Shown here: positions 7,183-14,459 of the stretch, piece after piece
How positions within the stretch are numbered: the stretch's first letter is position 1
Layout of the letters: each line of letters opens with the position of its first letter
Translations under genes and position numbers: made by a program
Notes under the pieces: model-generated
Database searches by the model: none
Seen by the model: only the letters and a program-made list of their open reading frames with translations
What the model was told of the DNA's origin: nothing
Source of the DNA: a virus
Length of the DNA stretch: 24,351 nt
Virus record (IMG/VR): IMGVR_UViG_3300010883_000450
Location: 1-24,351 of that record
Reading direction: 5' to 3' (one strand)

Positions 7183-8595
7183 CTATTGTCCTATAAGAGT
7201 CCAGCCGAGGGTTAAATTAACGAATATTAAACTAAATGATGCATTTGCATCGTCAAGTATTAGGTTGTCAGAATATCTACCTTGCAGTATATTACCATTA
7301 AGATTAATCTCATTAGTAAAATCTTCAGATAAGTTTGATACATGAACTACATCTCCTGGTCGAGGACCTGAAGGTAAGCTCATTGTAAGTCCAACAGTAT
7401 TGTCAGGTATTACATTTATAGCATCACTTAATAGAGAAGCATTGATAGCGGATATTATGTTTACATTTACAGACGTATCTATAGCACTATCGGAAGCAGC
7501 AGTAACTCCTTCAATTAATGTATATTCAAACGTAGCATTGTCAAATACTAAAGCAGTATCTAATCTGTAAACTTTTAATCCATTCTGAGTAGAGACATTA
7601 TATTCATCTATGTCTTCTAGTCCTAGATCATTCTTTATACCAGTTAAGGTATAGTCTGCACTTGTAACTATATAAATATAGTCATTTGAATTTCCTGTTA
7701 TTTCAAGACTAATTCTATTAGGCTCTAAAGCTGGAAACGAGCTCGTCCATAAAGACAAGTCATCAAGCTGTATATCCGTAAGAACACTATCCGTAAAGTT
7801 ACCTATACGAGGTGACCTAATACCAGTGAACACAGTTCTATCGAACACAGTAGTTTGTATCGTAGAATCTAGTGGTGATTCAAAAGTAACTACACTAACG
7901 ATGGATATTAAATCATCTCCAGCACTAGTAGTAACTACATTACCTGCAATAGAACCATCAGAGTCAGAACCTAAGCTATATGTTACACTATTAAATAACC
8001 ATCCATTAGATAGAGGGAAAGAAGTAGGTAAAGTTATAGTTCCTGAATCTCCTAATTCATACTTAGCAGATATTGGATTGTTGTTGTAACCAGCATAAAC
8101 AAAGTTAATGTCAGCTTCGGGTTTTGTTTGAGATCCAGTAGACTCCATTCTTACCTTTAGAGTTACATCTCCAGTATAAAAATCAGTTCCAGACTCATTA
8201 TTTTCTGCTAAGTCAATAGACTCTACAGTTTGTATGTATATATTAAATCCATTACTATCCAAGTTTAAATACTTGTCATAGTCAACATCTAATATACGTT
8301 GTATTTCAGCAATCATAGCATCTCTAGTTATCCTAGTGTCAGCATTAACTTCTGAACGTGTAACTACTTTGATACTTACAAAATAATCGTAAGAACTTCC
8401 AGTAGCAGTAACAGCAACTTCCTCTATATCGTTCGATTGTATCTGAACACATATGTATGGGTAAGGTGTATTACTAGTTGGATTACTCTGTATAATAGTA
8501 TTCCAAGTGTTTGGTATGTAAGCTACAGCAGAATTTTTAAATTGAGCTCGTAATCTTCTTACAATAGCGGTTTTAAGTTGTGCAGTTCCTAACAT
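7183..8595 (-). CDS. Tail terminator/completion protein fused to C-terminal surface-type modules
   Basis: A 470-residue protein; tail terminators are usually only about 110-160 residues. Residues 1-155 look like one: a helical start (MLGTAQLKTAIVRRLRAQF), a strand with PYPYICVQIQSND, a helix-containing segment DTRITRDAMIAEIQRILD, and a final strand GDVTLKVRMES. The middle, roughly 165-385, is beta-rich and includes NDYIYIVTSADY followed by a YNVSTQNGLKVYRLD segment, a module seen in other phage tail proteins. The last 80 residues match the end of 6315-7163. Placement directly after the connector and head-closure genes is exactly where a tail terminator is expected. Its ATG overlaps the upstream stop by one base (TAATG). 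The N-terminal call rests on position plus fold-like sequence, and the fusion is visible as one uninterrupted frame. Confidence 0.6.
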   Translation of the reverse strand: MLGTAQLKTAIVRRLRAQFKNSAVAYIPNTWNTIIQSNPTSNTPYPYICVQIQSNDIEEVAVTATGSSYDYFVSIKVVTRSEVNADTRITRDAMIAEIQRILDVDYDKYLNLDSNGFNIYIQTVESIDLAENNESGTDFYTGDVTLKVRMESTGSQTKPEADINFVYAGYNNNPISAKYELGDSGTITLPTSFPLSNGWLFNSVTYSLGSDSDGSIAGNVVTTSAGDDLISIVSVVTFESPLDSTIQTTVFDRTVFTGIRSPRIGNFTDSVLTDIQLDDLSLWTSSFPALEPNRISLEITGNSNDYIYIVTSADYTLTGIKNDLGLEDIDEYNVSTQNGLKVYRLDTALVFDNATFEYTLIEGVTAASDSAIDTSVNVNIISAINASLLSDAINVIPDNTVGLTMSLPSGPRPGDVVHVSNLSEDFTNEINLNGNILQGRYSDNLILDDANASFSLIFVNLTLGWTLIGQ

Positions 8596-8948
8596 TATAT
8601 AATTCTTTCTATGATTAGTTCAGCAGTAAATTTAAAGTGACTTTGTACTATGTCAACTATTTTATATTTAACTTCATCTGAATCACGCTCTACAGTATGA
8701 TCTTCAGTTAGATCTTCAATATCTCTTGCATCGCATATTATTTGTTTTACGTTTACAGTACGGTATCTTCCTTGATATTCCTCTCGAACACTAGGCAAGT
8801 CCCTTACAGAGCCCCAAAATTCTACTGTTGCTTGAGGTGTATATACTGGTAATCCATCGTCGTCATAGGCTTGATCTCCTTGAGACCTGTTAGAGGAGCA
8901 TACAAAATACTCGTCTCTAAGACCTATATTTACTTTATCGAATCCCAT
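8595..8948 (-). CDS. Head closure / head-tail joining protein
   Basis: A 117-residue protein with the features of head-tail adaptors of the SPP1 gp16 / Phage_H_T_join group. There is an N-terminal D-x-V strand, a loop introducing the modification of a reagent-like strand (TVEFWGSVRDLPSVREEYQG), and a C-terminal VKYKIVDIVQ strand followed by FKFTAELIIERI, close to the usual pattern in which a Y-K-I-x-x-I strand precedes the last helix or strand. Length is typical. The start at 8948 lies inside the end of the connector gene (14-nt overlap), indicating coupled translation. It probably sits under the connector ring and closes the DNA channel before tail attachment. Family assignment is by pattern and by place in the operon, so the exact subfamily is uncertain. 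Confidence 0.6.
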   Translation of the reverse strand: MGFDKVNIGLRDEYFVCSSNRSQGDQAYDDDGLPVYTPQATVEFWGSVRDLPSVREEYQGRYRTVNVKQIICDARDIEDLTEDHTVERDSDEVKYKIVDIVQSHFKFTAELIIERII

Positions 8949-9444
8949 AGTAACCGAATACTTTAAATGGTGATAAGAAGCTTCTCCAGTTCGTAGTAAC
9001 CTTCTCAGTTCTAGAATGATAGAGTTCAGCTACTAATGCCAATATTCCTGGTTTAACTAATGAAGAGTCTAATCCACTAGTAGTATAAGTTATAGAAACT
9101 TTACTAGCAGAAGATTGTTCGAGTTTAAAGAGGGGATTATCTAGCCCCTCTACAGTGTAATCTGTATCTACAATCATAGTTACACCTTCAATAGTAACAG
9201 CGTCAACTGTACTGATAGGTGAATAGCGAAAGTTAATAGGCTCGCAAATCTCTGCGAAATACTCTCGTCTTTGTTTTGATAAGATGTCACTGTTAAGATA
9301 CTTTTCCGCACGTATTCTAGCGTTTGGAATAATGCTGTTAATATAGTCATCATCTCTAGTGTTAGTTATACGTAGATAGTTTTTAACTTCTACTAACGTA
9401 ACAGGTTCTGTGATACCTATAGTACTTATAATTTGATTGTCCAT
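8935..9444 (-). CDS. Head-tail connector protein (HK97 gp6-like)
   Basis: A 169-residue protein with the standard gp6-like opening: a strand EPVTLVEVKNYLRI, the helix-turn RDDDYINSIIPNARIRAEKYLN, and the strand with a Y-F-x-E segment. These form the helical core that makes a ring below the portal. The middle (YSPISTVDAVTIEG, then a DTDYTVEG turn) and the C-terminal helix (ILALVAELYHSRTE) also match the family, where the last helix usually carries a conserved R or H before the tail. It is the first gene after the capsid gene and its terminator-like hairpin; the 84-bp gap contains that hairpin and an A/T-rich leader. Downstream it overlaps the head-closure gene. The call is well supported by sequence and by synteny. 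Confidence 0.8.
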   Translation of the reverse strand: MDNQIISTIGITEPVTLVEVKNYLRITNTRDDDYINSIIPNARIRAEKYLNSDILSKQRREYFAEICEPINFRYSPISTVDAVTIEGVTMIVDTDYTVEGLDNPLFKLEQSSASKVSITYTTSGLDSSLVKPGILALVAELYHSRTEKVTTNWRSFLSPFKVFGYYGIR

Positions 9445-9483
9445 TTTCTAAGGTTTTATATCTACCTGGGGAGATTAGTTAAT

Positions 9484-9524
9484 AATAATATAGCCCCCTC
9501 CGAAGAGGGAGCATATATAAGTTT
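9484..9524 (-). repeat. Intergenic direct repeat, copy 2 (carries a terminator hairpin)
   Basis: This 41-nt block matches 6269-6311 base for base apart from a 2-nt TA deletion in the flank. It lies just after the major capsid gene stop and includes the full UUCG hairpin. Confidence 0.85.
9493..9512 (-). terminator. Hairpin with cUUCGg tetraloop after the capsid gene
   Basis: It has the same 20 bases as 6278-6297, an 8-bp stem around UUCG in the minus-strand transcript. It starts 17 bp after the capsid gene stop and is followed by an A/U-rich but interrupted tract. A terminator or 3' stabiliser here would raise capsid mRNA relative to the neck genes downstream. Confidence 0.8.
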
Positions 9525-9528
9525 AGAA

Positions 9529-10767
9529 TTATGCGTTCAATGCAGCAATTGCATGAGCGAAAGTTCCATTTTGGATAGCGTCTACTTTACCAACAACAAG
9601 AGCAAAACGACCATAAACTTTTAAGCTTACGTTGTTTCTTTCCCAGTCATCACCAGTATAACCCATCTCCATTTTCATACCTTCTCTAGTTACGAATTTA
9701 ACTTCGCTTCTATCAAATATGTAAAATTCACCAGCAGCAACAGCAGGTACTTCAATTAGCTCAGCTCCACCTAAGAAAGAACGTACTTTTCCAGTAGCGT
9801 CTACAGTAGATTGTAATTGGTAGTGACCATCAGTTCCTTTGATACCTTGTAATTTAGCGATTAAGCTAGGGTTTACAAATACAACTTTTTCACCAACAAA
9901 GTTAATTCCTTTGAAAGATGCTACAGCAGCATTGATTACATCGATTTCATTAGCAGCAGTTCCGTAAGAATCAGCAAGAGAACCAAAGAAAGTCTCAAGA
10001 GCAGCTTGATCAGAAGCAGCTTTCCAAGTAGAGATACCTTTAAGAGCATCTGCTCCACCAGCACCACCAAGAATTTGGCTATTGATAGTATCAACTAGGT
10101 AACCTCTCATATCTTCTCTGAAGTAGTTTTCTAAAGCAACAGTATCAGCTAACTCTTCACGTGGCACAGTAAGGATGTGTCCCATTGTGATGTAAGGAGT
10201 TTGTTGATCAGCTACAGAAAGACTAGACTTTCCGAAAGCAGCACCTTTAAGTTTACCAGCACTGTTATCAGTTGCAGCACCTGCAGAGTTGAAACGGTAA
10301 GAAGTACCAGTTCCAGTTTTAGCTGAAAGAAATGCAGCAACAGTAGATTGGTGAGGGTTAAATTCGATATCTGATTGACGATCTTCTTTAGAAGGAGTCG
10401 ATACACCTGCAGCAGCAGAAAGAGATACAGTAGATGCATTCTTTACTTCGAAAGTAGCAGTTGCGTTTTTAGATTCCATAACTTCTTTAGAAGCTGTATC
10501 TAACCAAGATTTTAATTCGTTTGTGTTCATAGGTTCAGTAATTGTGTTGATGTTTTTAACCTCGTTTGCAAGGTCATCGATTGATTTTTGTACTAGTTCA
10601 AGAGCAGCAGTATCTACTTTTCCTTCAAGTACTTCGTTAATTTGTGCAGACTTAGCTTCTAATTCGCTAGTAAAGTCTACAGTTTTTGCTTCGATAGCTG
10701 CGTTAGCAGTTTCGATAGCTTTAGCTTCTAAGTTAGCTACTACTTCTTTTGGATCTAAGTTTTCCAT
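9529..10767 (-). CDS. Major capsid protein, HK97 fold, with N-terminal scaffold-like coiled coil
   Basis: A 412-residue protein. Residues 1-85 are a charged, Ala/Glu/Lys-rich helix (KEVVANLEAKAIETANAAIE and on), the scaffolding delta domain expected in HK97-type capsid proteins that lack a separate scaffold and are trimmed by the prohead protease. Around 115-150 a linker leads into the capsid domain. This contains ITMGHILTVPREELADT, the long spine-helix region LENYFREDMRGYLVDTINSQ, the Gly-rich loop ILGGAGGADALKGI, a P-domain with VFVNPSLIAKLQGIKG, and a C-terminal strand FVTREGMKMEMGYTGDDWE, all in family order. The gene follows the protease by 8 bp and is followed by a strong hairpin, consistent with the highest expression of the operon. 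The cleavage site was not pinned down. Confidence 0.9.
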   Translation of the reverse strand: MENLDPKEVVANLEAKAIETANAAIEAKTVDFTSELEAKSAQINEVLEGKVDTAALELVQKSIDDLANEVKNINTITEPMNTNELKSWLDTASKEVMESKNATATFEVKNASTVSLSAAAGVSTPSKEDRQSDIEFNPHQSTVAAFLSAKTGTGTSYRFNSAGAATDNSAGKLKGAAFGKSSLSVADQQTPYITMGHILTVPREELADTVALENYFREDMRGYLVDTINSQILGGAGGADALKGISTWKAASDQAALETFFGSLADSYGTAANEIDVINAAVASFKGINFVGEKVVFVNPSLIAKLQGIKGTDGHYQLQSTVDATGKVRSFLGGAELIEVPAVAAGEFYIFDRSEVKFVTREGMKMEMGYTGDDWERNNVSLKVYGRFALVVGKVDAIQNGTFAHAIAALNA

Positions 10768-10775
10768 AATAAAAA

Positions 10776-11459
10776 TTAATTGTTAGTTAGTGCCTCAGTA
10801 AGGGCGATTAAATAGTCTAAGTTAGTTGGATCTTCAGGCTCTTCTATAATCGGCTCAGTGTCGACTTGCAACGGCTGAGTGATAGATTTATAAAGTTCCG
10901 ATAACTTAAGGATTTCAGCCTCATTCTGAAGCTTCATTGATTTCTTGCCAATTGTCTTAGCAAGCACTTCAAAGCGTTCGATGGTTTCCTCTCGGTTGTC
11001 TTCGTTCGCAATATTCTTTACTTCTAAAAGTTTAGCTTCTGGATTCATAGGAATAGCTACAGGGCTGATCTCAAATAATTTAAGTTCAGACAAGTCTCTA
11101 CCACCATGATTATTTCTATCCCCTTTAACTACAGCGTAGCCAATTGAGAAACTATCCACAACACCATCTTTCATAAGCTGCTTATATTCTTGAGCACGCT
11201 CTGTTTTAGCTAGGTATCCTTTGAATAGCAATCCAGTTGCATCTTCTTTCATTTCAGTAACTCTTCCAATAGGTTTATTCTGGTCATGATTTGCTACCAT
11301 AATAACACTACCTCCGTTTTCAGAGATAGTCTTATTGAATGCACCCTTCTTGATTACATCGCCTCCTCGGTCAATGTTGTCAAAGATTGCTCCGTATCCA
11401 GTTATTTCACCTTCTACGTTTAACGTACCTTTGACTTCAAATGTTTTAAATTCTATCAT
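10776..11459 (-). CDS. Prohead maturation protease, HK97 (peptidase S78) family
   Basis: A 227-residue serine protease that trims the capsid delta domain during head maturation. Family features appear in order: GYGAIFDNIDRGGDVIKKGA (21-40), the catalytic His in VANHDQNKPIG (H58), the nucleophile region VVDSFSIGYAV (Ser103/Ser105, most likely Ser105 of SIGY), and LKLFEISPVAIPMNPEA with a candidate third residue Glu130. The C-terminal 60 residues are helical and acidic (EPIIEEPEDP), probably self-cleaved. Its ATG overlaps the portal TGA by four bases (ATGA), typical of coupled translation, and the capsid gene follows. Length is normal for the family. The assignment is secure; which of the two Ser residues is the nucleophile is inferred from the family consensus. 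Confidence 0.9.
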   Translation of the reverse strand: MIEFKTFEVKGTLNVEGEITGYGAIFDNIDRGGDVIKKGAFNKTISENGGSVIMVANHDQNKPIGRVTEMKEDATGLLFKGYLAKTERAQEYKQLMKDGVVDSFSIGYAVVKGDRNNHGGRDLSELKLFEISPVAIPMNPEAKLLEVKNIANEDNREETIERFEVLAKTIGKKSMKLQNEAEILKLSELYKSITQPLQVDTEPIIEEPEDPTNLDYLIALTEALTNN

Positions 11460-12781
11460 TTCTTATCGTCTTTTTTAGGTTTGTCTTTACCTTCTGTTAC
11501 GTTTGCATCCGATTGTCCATTAGACTCACTAATCTCTTCGTTATCTCTAACTACAGCTTGAGTGAAACCTAAGTACATATCTTCTCCTGTAAACTCACCA
11601 AGTTTAGCTACGGGGCTTAAACCTGCCATAGATCTAGCTTCATTGATTGAAACCATACCAGCAGACTGAGCAATAGCTTGGAATCTTACTAGCTTATTCT
11701 CTTGTAAAGCATCTATATGTTGTAGATCGTAATCTATCCATACATCGCCAAACTGAGGAGCTAACCAAGAATTAAATCCATTCTTTAGTTCGTCTAACAT
11801 TGGAGTAACACAGTTTTCCCATAACGCAACCCTAGCTTCTTTACCATTCTGATAAGTTGAATCTTTCAATCCAATTAACTGAGATGGGAAGTTTAATACG
11901 TTACAAATATCCTGTGCGGATTGTTCTAATTGTTCAAATAACATCAAAGCTTCTAAACCACTTGATACGTCAATAGAATCTAGGTTAGCATCAATAATTG
12001 GAATGTTACCAGTATTGTTGTTGCCTTGTGCTTGCTTCTTAAGCTTGTTCTTAAGCTGGTCTAATGCTTCTGGAGAGAACTCAATCTCATTGTCTTTATT
12101 GACAAGGATCTTTTGTGCTCCTTTGTTTTGCTGATACCATAACAAACTCTGTTTTGCATCATTGTAGATCTGTATAGAATCTAATGCAGCTCTAAATGGA
12201 GATTGTCCAAATAGCCAGTTGTCAGATTGATTGTAATCAGGATTAGCAGAACGCATCCATAATACATCACTAGCTGGAATCTCTTGAGCACTGTTATCAG
12301 TATCCATTAAGAATCCAGATATATTACGTCCATTACCAGATACAACTTGTATCTTAGGAGTAGGAAGCATATACATAGTGTTATATTTACTTGAATTAAT
12401 ACCAGAACCATATTCACCAGTAATAAAAGAATTACCTTCTAATAGATAGTGAGTTGTAGCAGCTTCTGTTAAATCGCTCCACTTCTGTAGAGGATTAGGT
12501 TTGTACATTAACTGGTTAAGTAAAGGTATTTGAACCTTTTCTCCCTTAGCGTTATATACACACCATTTAGCTTTAGCTACATTCTTAGCTATCATATTTA
12601 CAATAGAGAATACTACGGGATTCTTTTGATATCCCTTCTCTACGTAAGTAGCTAAATTAGCATCGTAGGAATTAACAGAACCTATACGCTCAAGGAATAA
12701 TCTAGATTGCCTATCTGCAAACTCTAGAGCACCCTTCTTAGGCTTCTGTCTGCCTGTGAAATAATCGAATATACTTGCCAT
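11456..12781 (-). CDS. Portal protein, HK97 family
   Basis: A 441-residue portal, the dodecameric DNA gate at one capsid vertex. It has the usual family layout: a short basic N-terminus; the helix after YQKNPVVFSIVNMIAKNVAK (51-70) leading into a strand KWCVYN; LLNQLMYKPNPLQKWSDLTE (87-106); HYLLEGNSFI (111-120); a wing region with a LPTPKIQVV strand; the LWMRSANPDYN and LFGQSPFRAALDSIQ segments; and a stem containing LMLFEQLEQSAQDICNVLNFP. The C-terminal tail (KDKPKKDDKK) is highly charged. It starts one base after the large terminase gene ends and overlaps the protease by four bases. Size and order match the packaging cassette of HK97-type phages. Confidence 0.9.
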   Translation of the reverse strand: MASIFDYFTGRQKPKKGALEFADRQSRLFLERIGSVNSYDANLATYVEKGYQKNPVVFSIVNMIAKNVAKAKWCVYNAKGEKVQIPLLNQLMYKPNPLQKWSDLTEAATTHYLLEGNSFITGEYGSGINSSKYNTMYMLPTPKIQVVSGNGRNISGFLMDTDNSAQEIPASDVLWMRSANPDYNQSDNWLFGQSPFRAALDSIQIYNDAKQSLLWYQQNKGAQKILVNKDNEIEFSPEALDQLKNKLKKQAQGNNNTGNIPIIDANLDSIDVSSGLEALMLFEQLEQSAQDICNVLNFPSQLIGLKDSTYQNGKEARVALWENCVTPMLDELKNGFNSWLAPQFGDVWIDYDLQHIDALQENKLVRFQAIAQSAGMVSINEARSMAGLSPVAKLGEFTGEDMYLGFTQAVVRDNEEISESNGQSDANVTEGKDKPKKDDKK

Positions 12782-12782
12782 T

Positions 12783-13973
12783 TTAATAAATTTTTACAGT
12801 TCGTTTACCAGTAAATCTAGAGAGGACATAACGGAGACTATCAACTAAATGATCAGGTCCTTCGTATTTGTTATCCATTAGATTACCATCTTTGTCTTGT
12901 TTATATCTGTAAGTAAGAAACTCATTTAATAAGTTCTTAGATCTTTCTGTTATATATAGCGTAGATTCATTGATTATATCAATACCACGTTTAATACTGT
13001 CAGGACCTTTTTTACATTTGAGGATGTTCAATCCTTTACTTCTTAGCTCTCTTATTGTTTGAGGAAAGTTATAATCAGCATAGATCATCGCATCATAGCT
13101 CTTTAGAGAGTCGTAGATGTCTGATATTTCTAAATCTGATAAGTATAGTACCTCATCAACAATAAACTCATTAGAATCGTTCCTATAGAGTGCTACACCT
13201 GCATTAGGATCTACGTTACCAAAATCCAATCCAATACCACATAATTGAAACCCTTCAAATGCTTTGTCATCTTTAACAAAACCATCTTCTGGATTACCTT
13301 GTATTATCTTATAGTCTTTGATACAAGCCCCATGCACCTGTCCCCACTCACCAAGTCCGTAGACTTTCCATTCATTCAACATATAATCTGAACGAGTAGA
13401 TTGTAATTCTAGATCTGCAAAGTATTGTAATTGAACCTCACTAAGAGCTTCGTTATCCTTAAAGTTAACTACTAACACATCATGTATAACATCATCTTGT
13501 AGGTAGTCATTATACCAGAAAGGTCCAGAAGGATTCCATGATAATATCACTTCATTCTCTGTACGTCTCTCTAGCTGTGTATATACTTCAAACGATACTC
13601 GGTTAGCCTCATCAATAAAGAGTCTCTCTCTACGAGGACCTCTAGCCTTAGTTTCATCCTCTAGTCCAATAAACTCAATTATAGAACCATTCTTTAGTTC
13701 ATATATAGATTCACTCTTCTTCCAGCATTCTGGTCTCCAAGCGTCTCTTGATAATAGGATGTTCTTTAAATCACGAACAGCTCCCTTCTTAAGGTTGGCT
13801 AGTGTATTCGAGGCTACAGTAATCCGAGAACCTGGAGTGTCTACTGCATCTTGATATAGTTTTGCCAATACGTTAAATGTCTTGCCAGAGGAAGATCCTC
13901 CATAGATAGCTTTGATTCTCTTGTCGAGATCAATTATCTTATTAAAGCAAGTAGTCGGTTGCCATCCACTCAT
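12783..13973 (-). CDS. terL: Terminase large subunit (ATPase and nuclease)
   Basis: A 396-residue packaging motor and headful/cos nuclease. The ATPase domain has a Walker A loop GGSSSGKT (25-32), Walker B with catalytic Glu in RLFIDEA (117-123), and coupling motif ILSWNPSG (143-150). The nuclease domain has the RNase-H-like acidic residues: D250 in CGIGLDFGNVDPNAG, D300 in MIYADYN, and D374/D378 in GPDHLVDSLRY close to the C-terminus. This layout matches the PBSX/Terminase_3 group. It follows the small subunit by 2 bp and precedes the portal by 1 bp. All expected motifs are present, so it should be active. The packaging strategy (cos or headful) cannot be read from this alone. Confidence 0.93.
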   Translation of the reverse strand: MSGWQPTTCFNKIIDLDKRIKAIYGGSSSGKTFNVLAKLYQDAVDTPGSRITVASNTLANLKKGAVRDLKNILLSRDAWRPECWKKSESIYELKNGSIIEFIGLEDETKARGPRRERLFIDEANRVSFEVYTQLERRTENEVILSWNPSGPFWYNDYLQDDVIHDVLVVNFKDNEALSEVQLQYFADLELQSTRSDYMLNEWKVYGLGEWGQVHGACIKDYKIIQGNPEDGFVKDDKAFEGFQLCGIGLDFGNVDPNAGVALYRNDSNEFIVDEVLYLSDLEISDIYDSLKSYDAMIYADYNFPQTIRELRSKGLNILKCKKGPDSIKRGIDIINESTLYITERSKNLLNEFLTYRYKQDKDGNLMDNKYEGPDHLVDSLRYVLSRFTGKRTVKIY

Positions 13974-13975
13974 AA

Positions 13976-14410
13976 TTATCCTGTTTTATCTTTCTTTTCT
14001 TTATACACAGTAAAGATCGGTCTATCAGCTTCAAACTTATCTGATTCCTCTCTATCTTGTGCTCTAACTTCTAATCCTTCCAATTTAGCTATCATCATTA
14101 ATACTTGTGCAGCAGATTTAGGATCTTCTCCTTTAAGTGCATTATATTGATGTTCTAATTGAATAATTCTTTTTGTACGTCTATCCATGATTTTATCTTC
14201 ACGTAGCTTAGTACATCTTTCCCAGCCTAGCTTCCAATACTTGTGAGCTTGACTATCTGACTTAACATCTGGAAACGTATCTAAAAACCATGTTGTAAAT
14301 TGTTTACGTGTAGGATCATAGTTAAATACATATTCAGCAGAATCAAGTGTACGCTTTTCTATTTGAGCGTCTGTTCCTTTACTATAGGAACTTCTTGGAG
14401 TTCTTTTCAT
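13976..14410 (-). CDS. terS: Probable terminase small subunit
   Basis: A 144-residue basic protein directly upstream of the large terminase. Residues about 25-75 (EYVFNYDPTRKQFTTWFLDT and onward) contain helices that could form a DNA-binding helix-turn-helix, followed by a charged helical stretch (RTKRIIQLEHQYNALKGEDP, then QVLMMIAKLEGLEV) that fits the oligomerisation part of small terminases. The C-terminus (FTVYKEKKDKTG) is a basic tail that could contact the large subunit. The start at 14410 follows the UUCG hairpin that ends the tail operon; the leader is A/T-rich with no Shine-Dalgarno. Assignment is mainly from position, size and helix content. No specific family signature was recognised. 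Confidence 0.65.
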   Translation of the reverse strand: MKRTPRSSYSKGTDAQIEKRTLDSAEYVFNYDPTRKQFTTWFLDTFPDVKSDSQAHKYWKLGWERCTKLREDKIMDRRTKRIIQLEHQYNALKGEDPKSAAQVLMMIAKLEGLEVRAQDREESDKFEADRPIFTVYKEKKDKTG

Positions 14411-14426
14411 ATTTTCTTTTATTAAA

Positions 14427-14446
14427 GACTCCCCCGAAGGAGAGCC
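14427..14446 (-). terminator. UUCG-loop hairpin between the tail and packaging modules
   Basis: On the minus strand this reads GGCTCTCC-TTCG-GGGGAGTC: an 8-bp stem with two G-U wobbles around a UUCG loop, followed by TTTAATAAAAG. As in the other two hairpins, the wobbles are mismatches on the plus strand. It lies 13 bp after the stop of 14460-15983 and 16 bp before the small terminase start, so it is the boundary between modules. Confidence 0.75.
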
Positions 14447-14459
14447 TCATTATTAATAA

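Noticed and set aside
10212-10439. Leu-rich 75-residue minus-strand frame inside the capsid gene
   Set aside because: It is an out-of-frame reading of a certain capsid coding region; the Leu bias arises from GCA/GCT-rich codons read in another frame.
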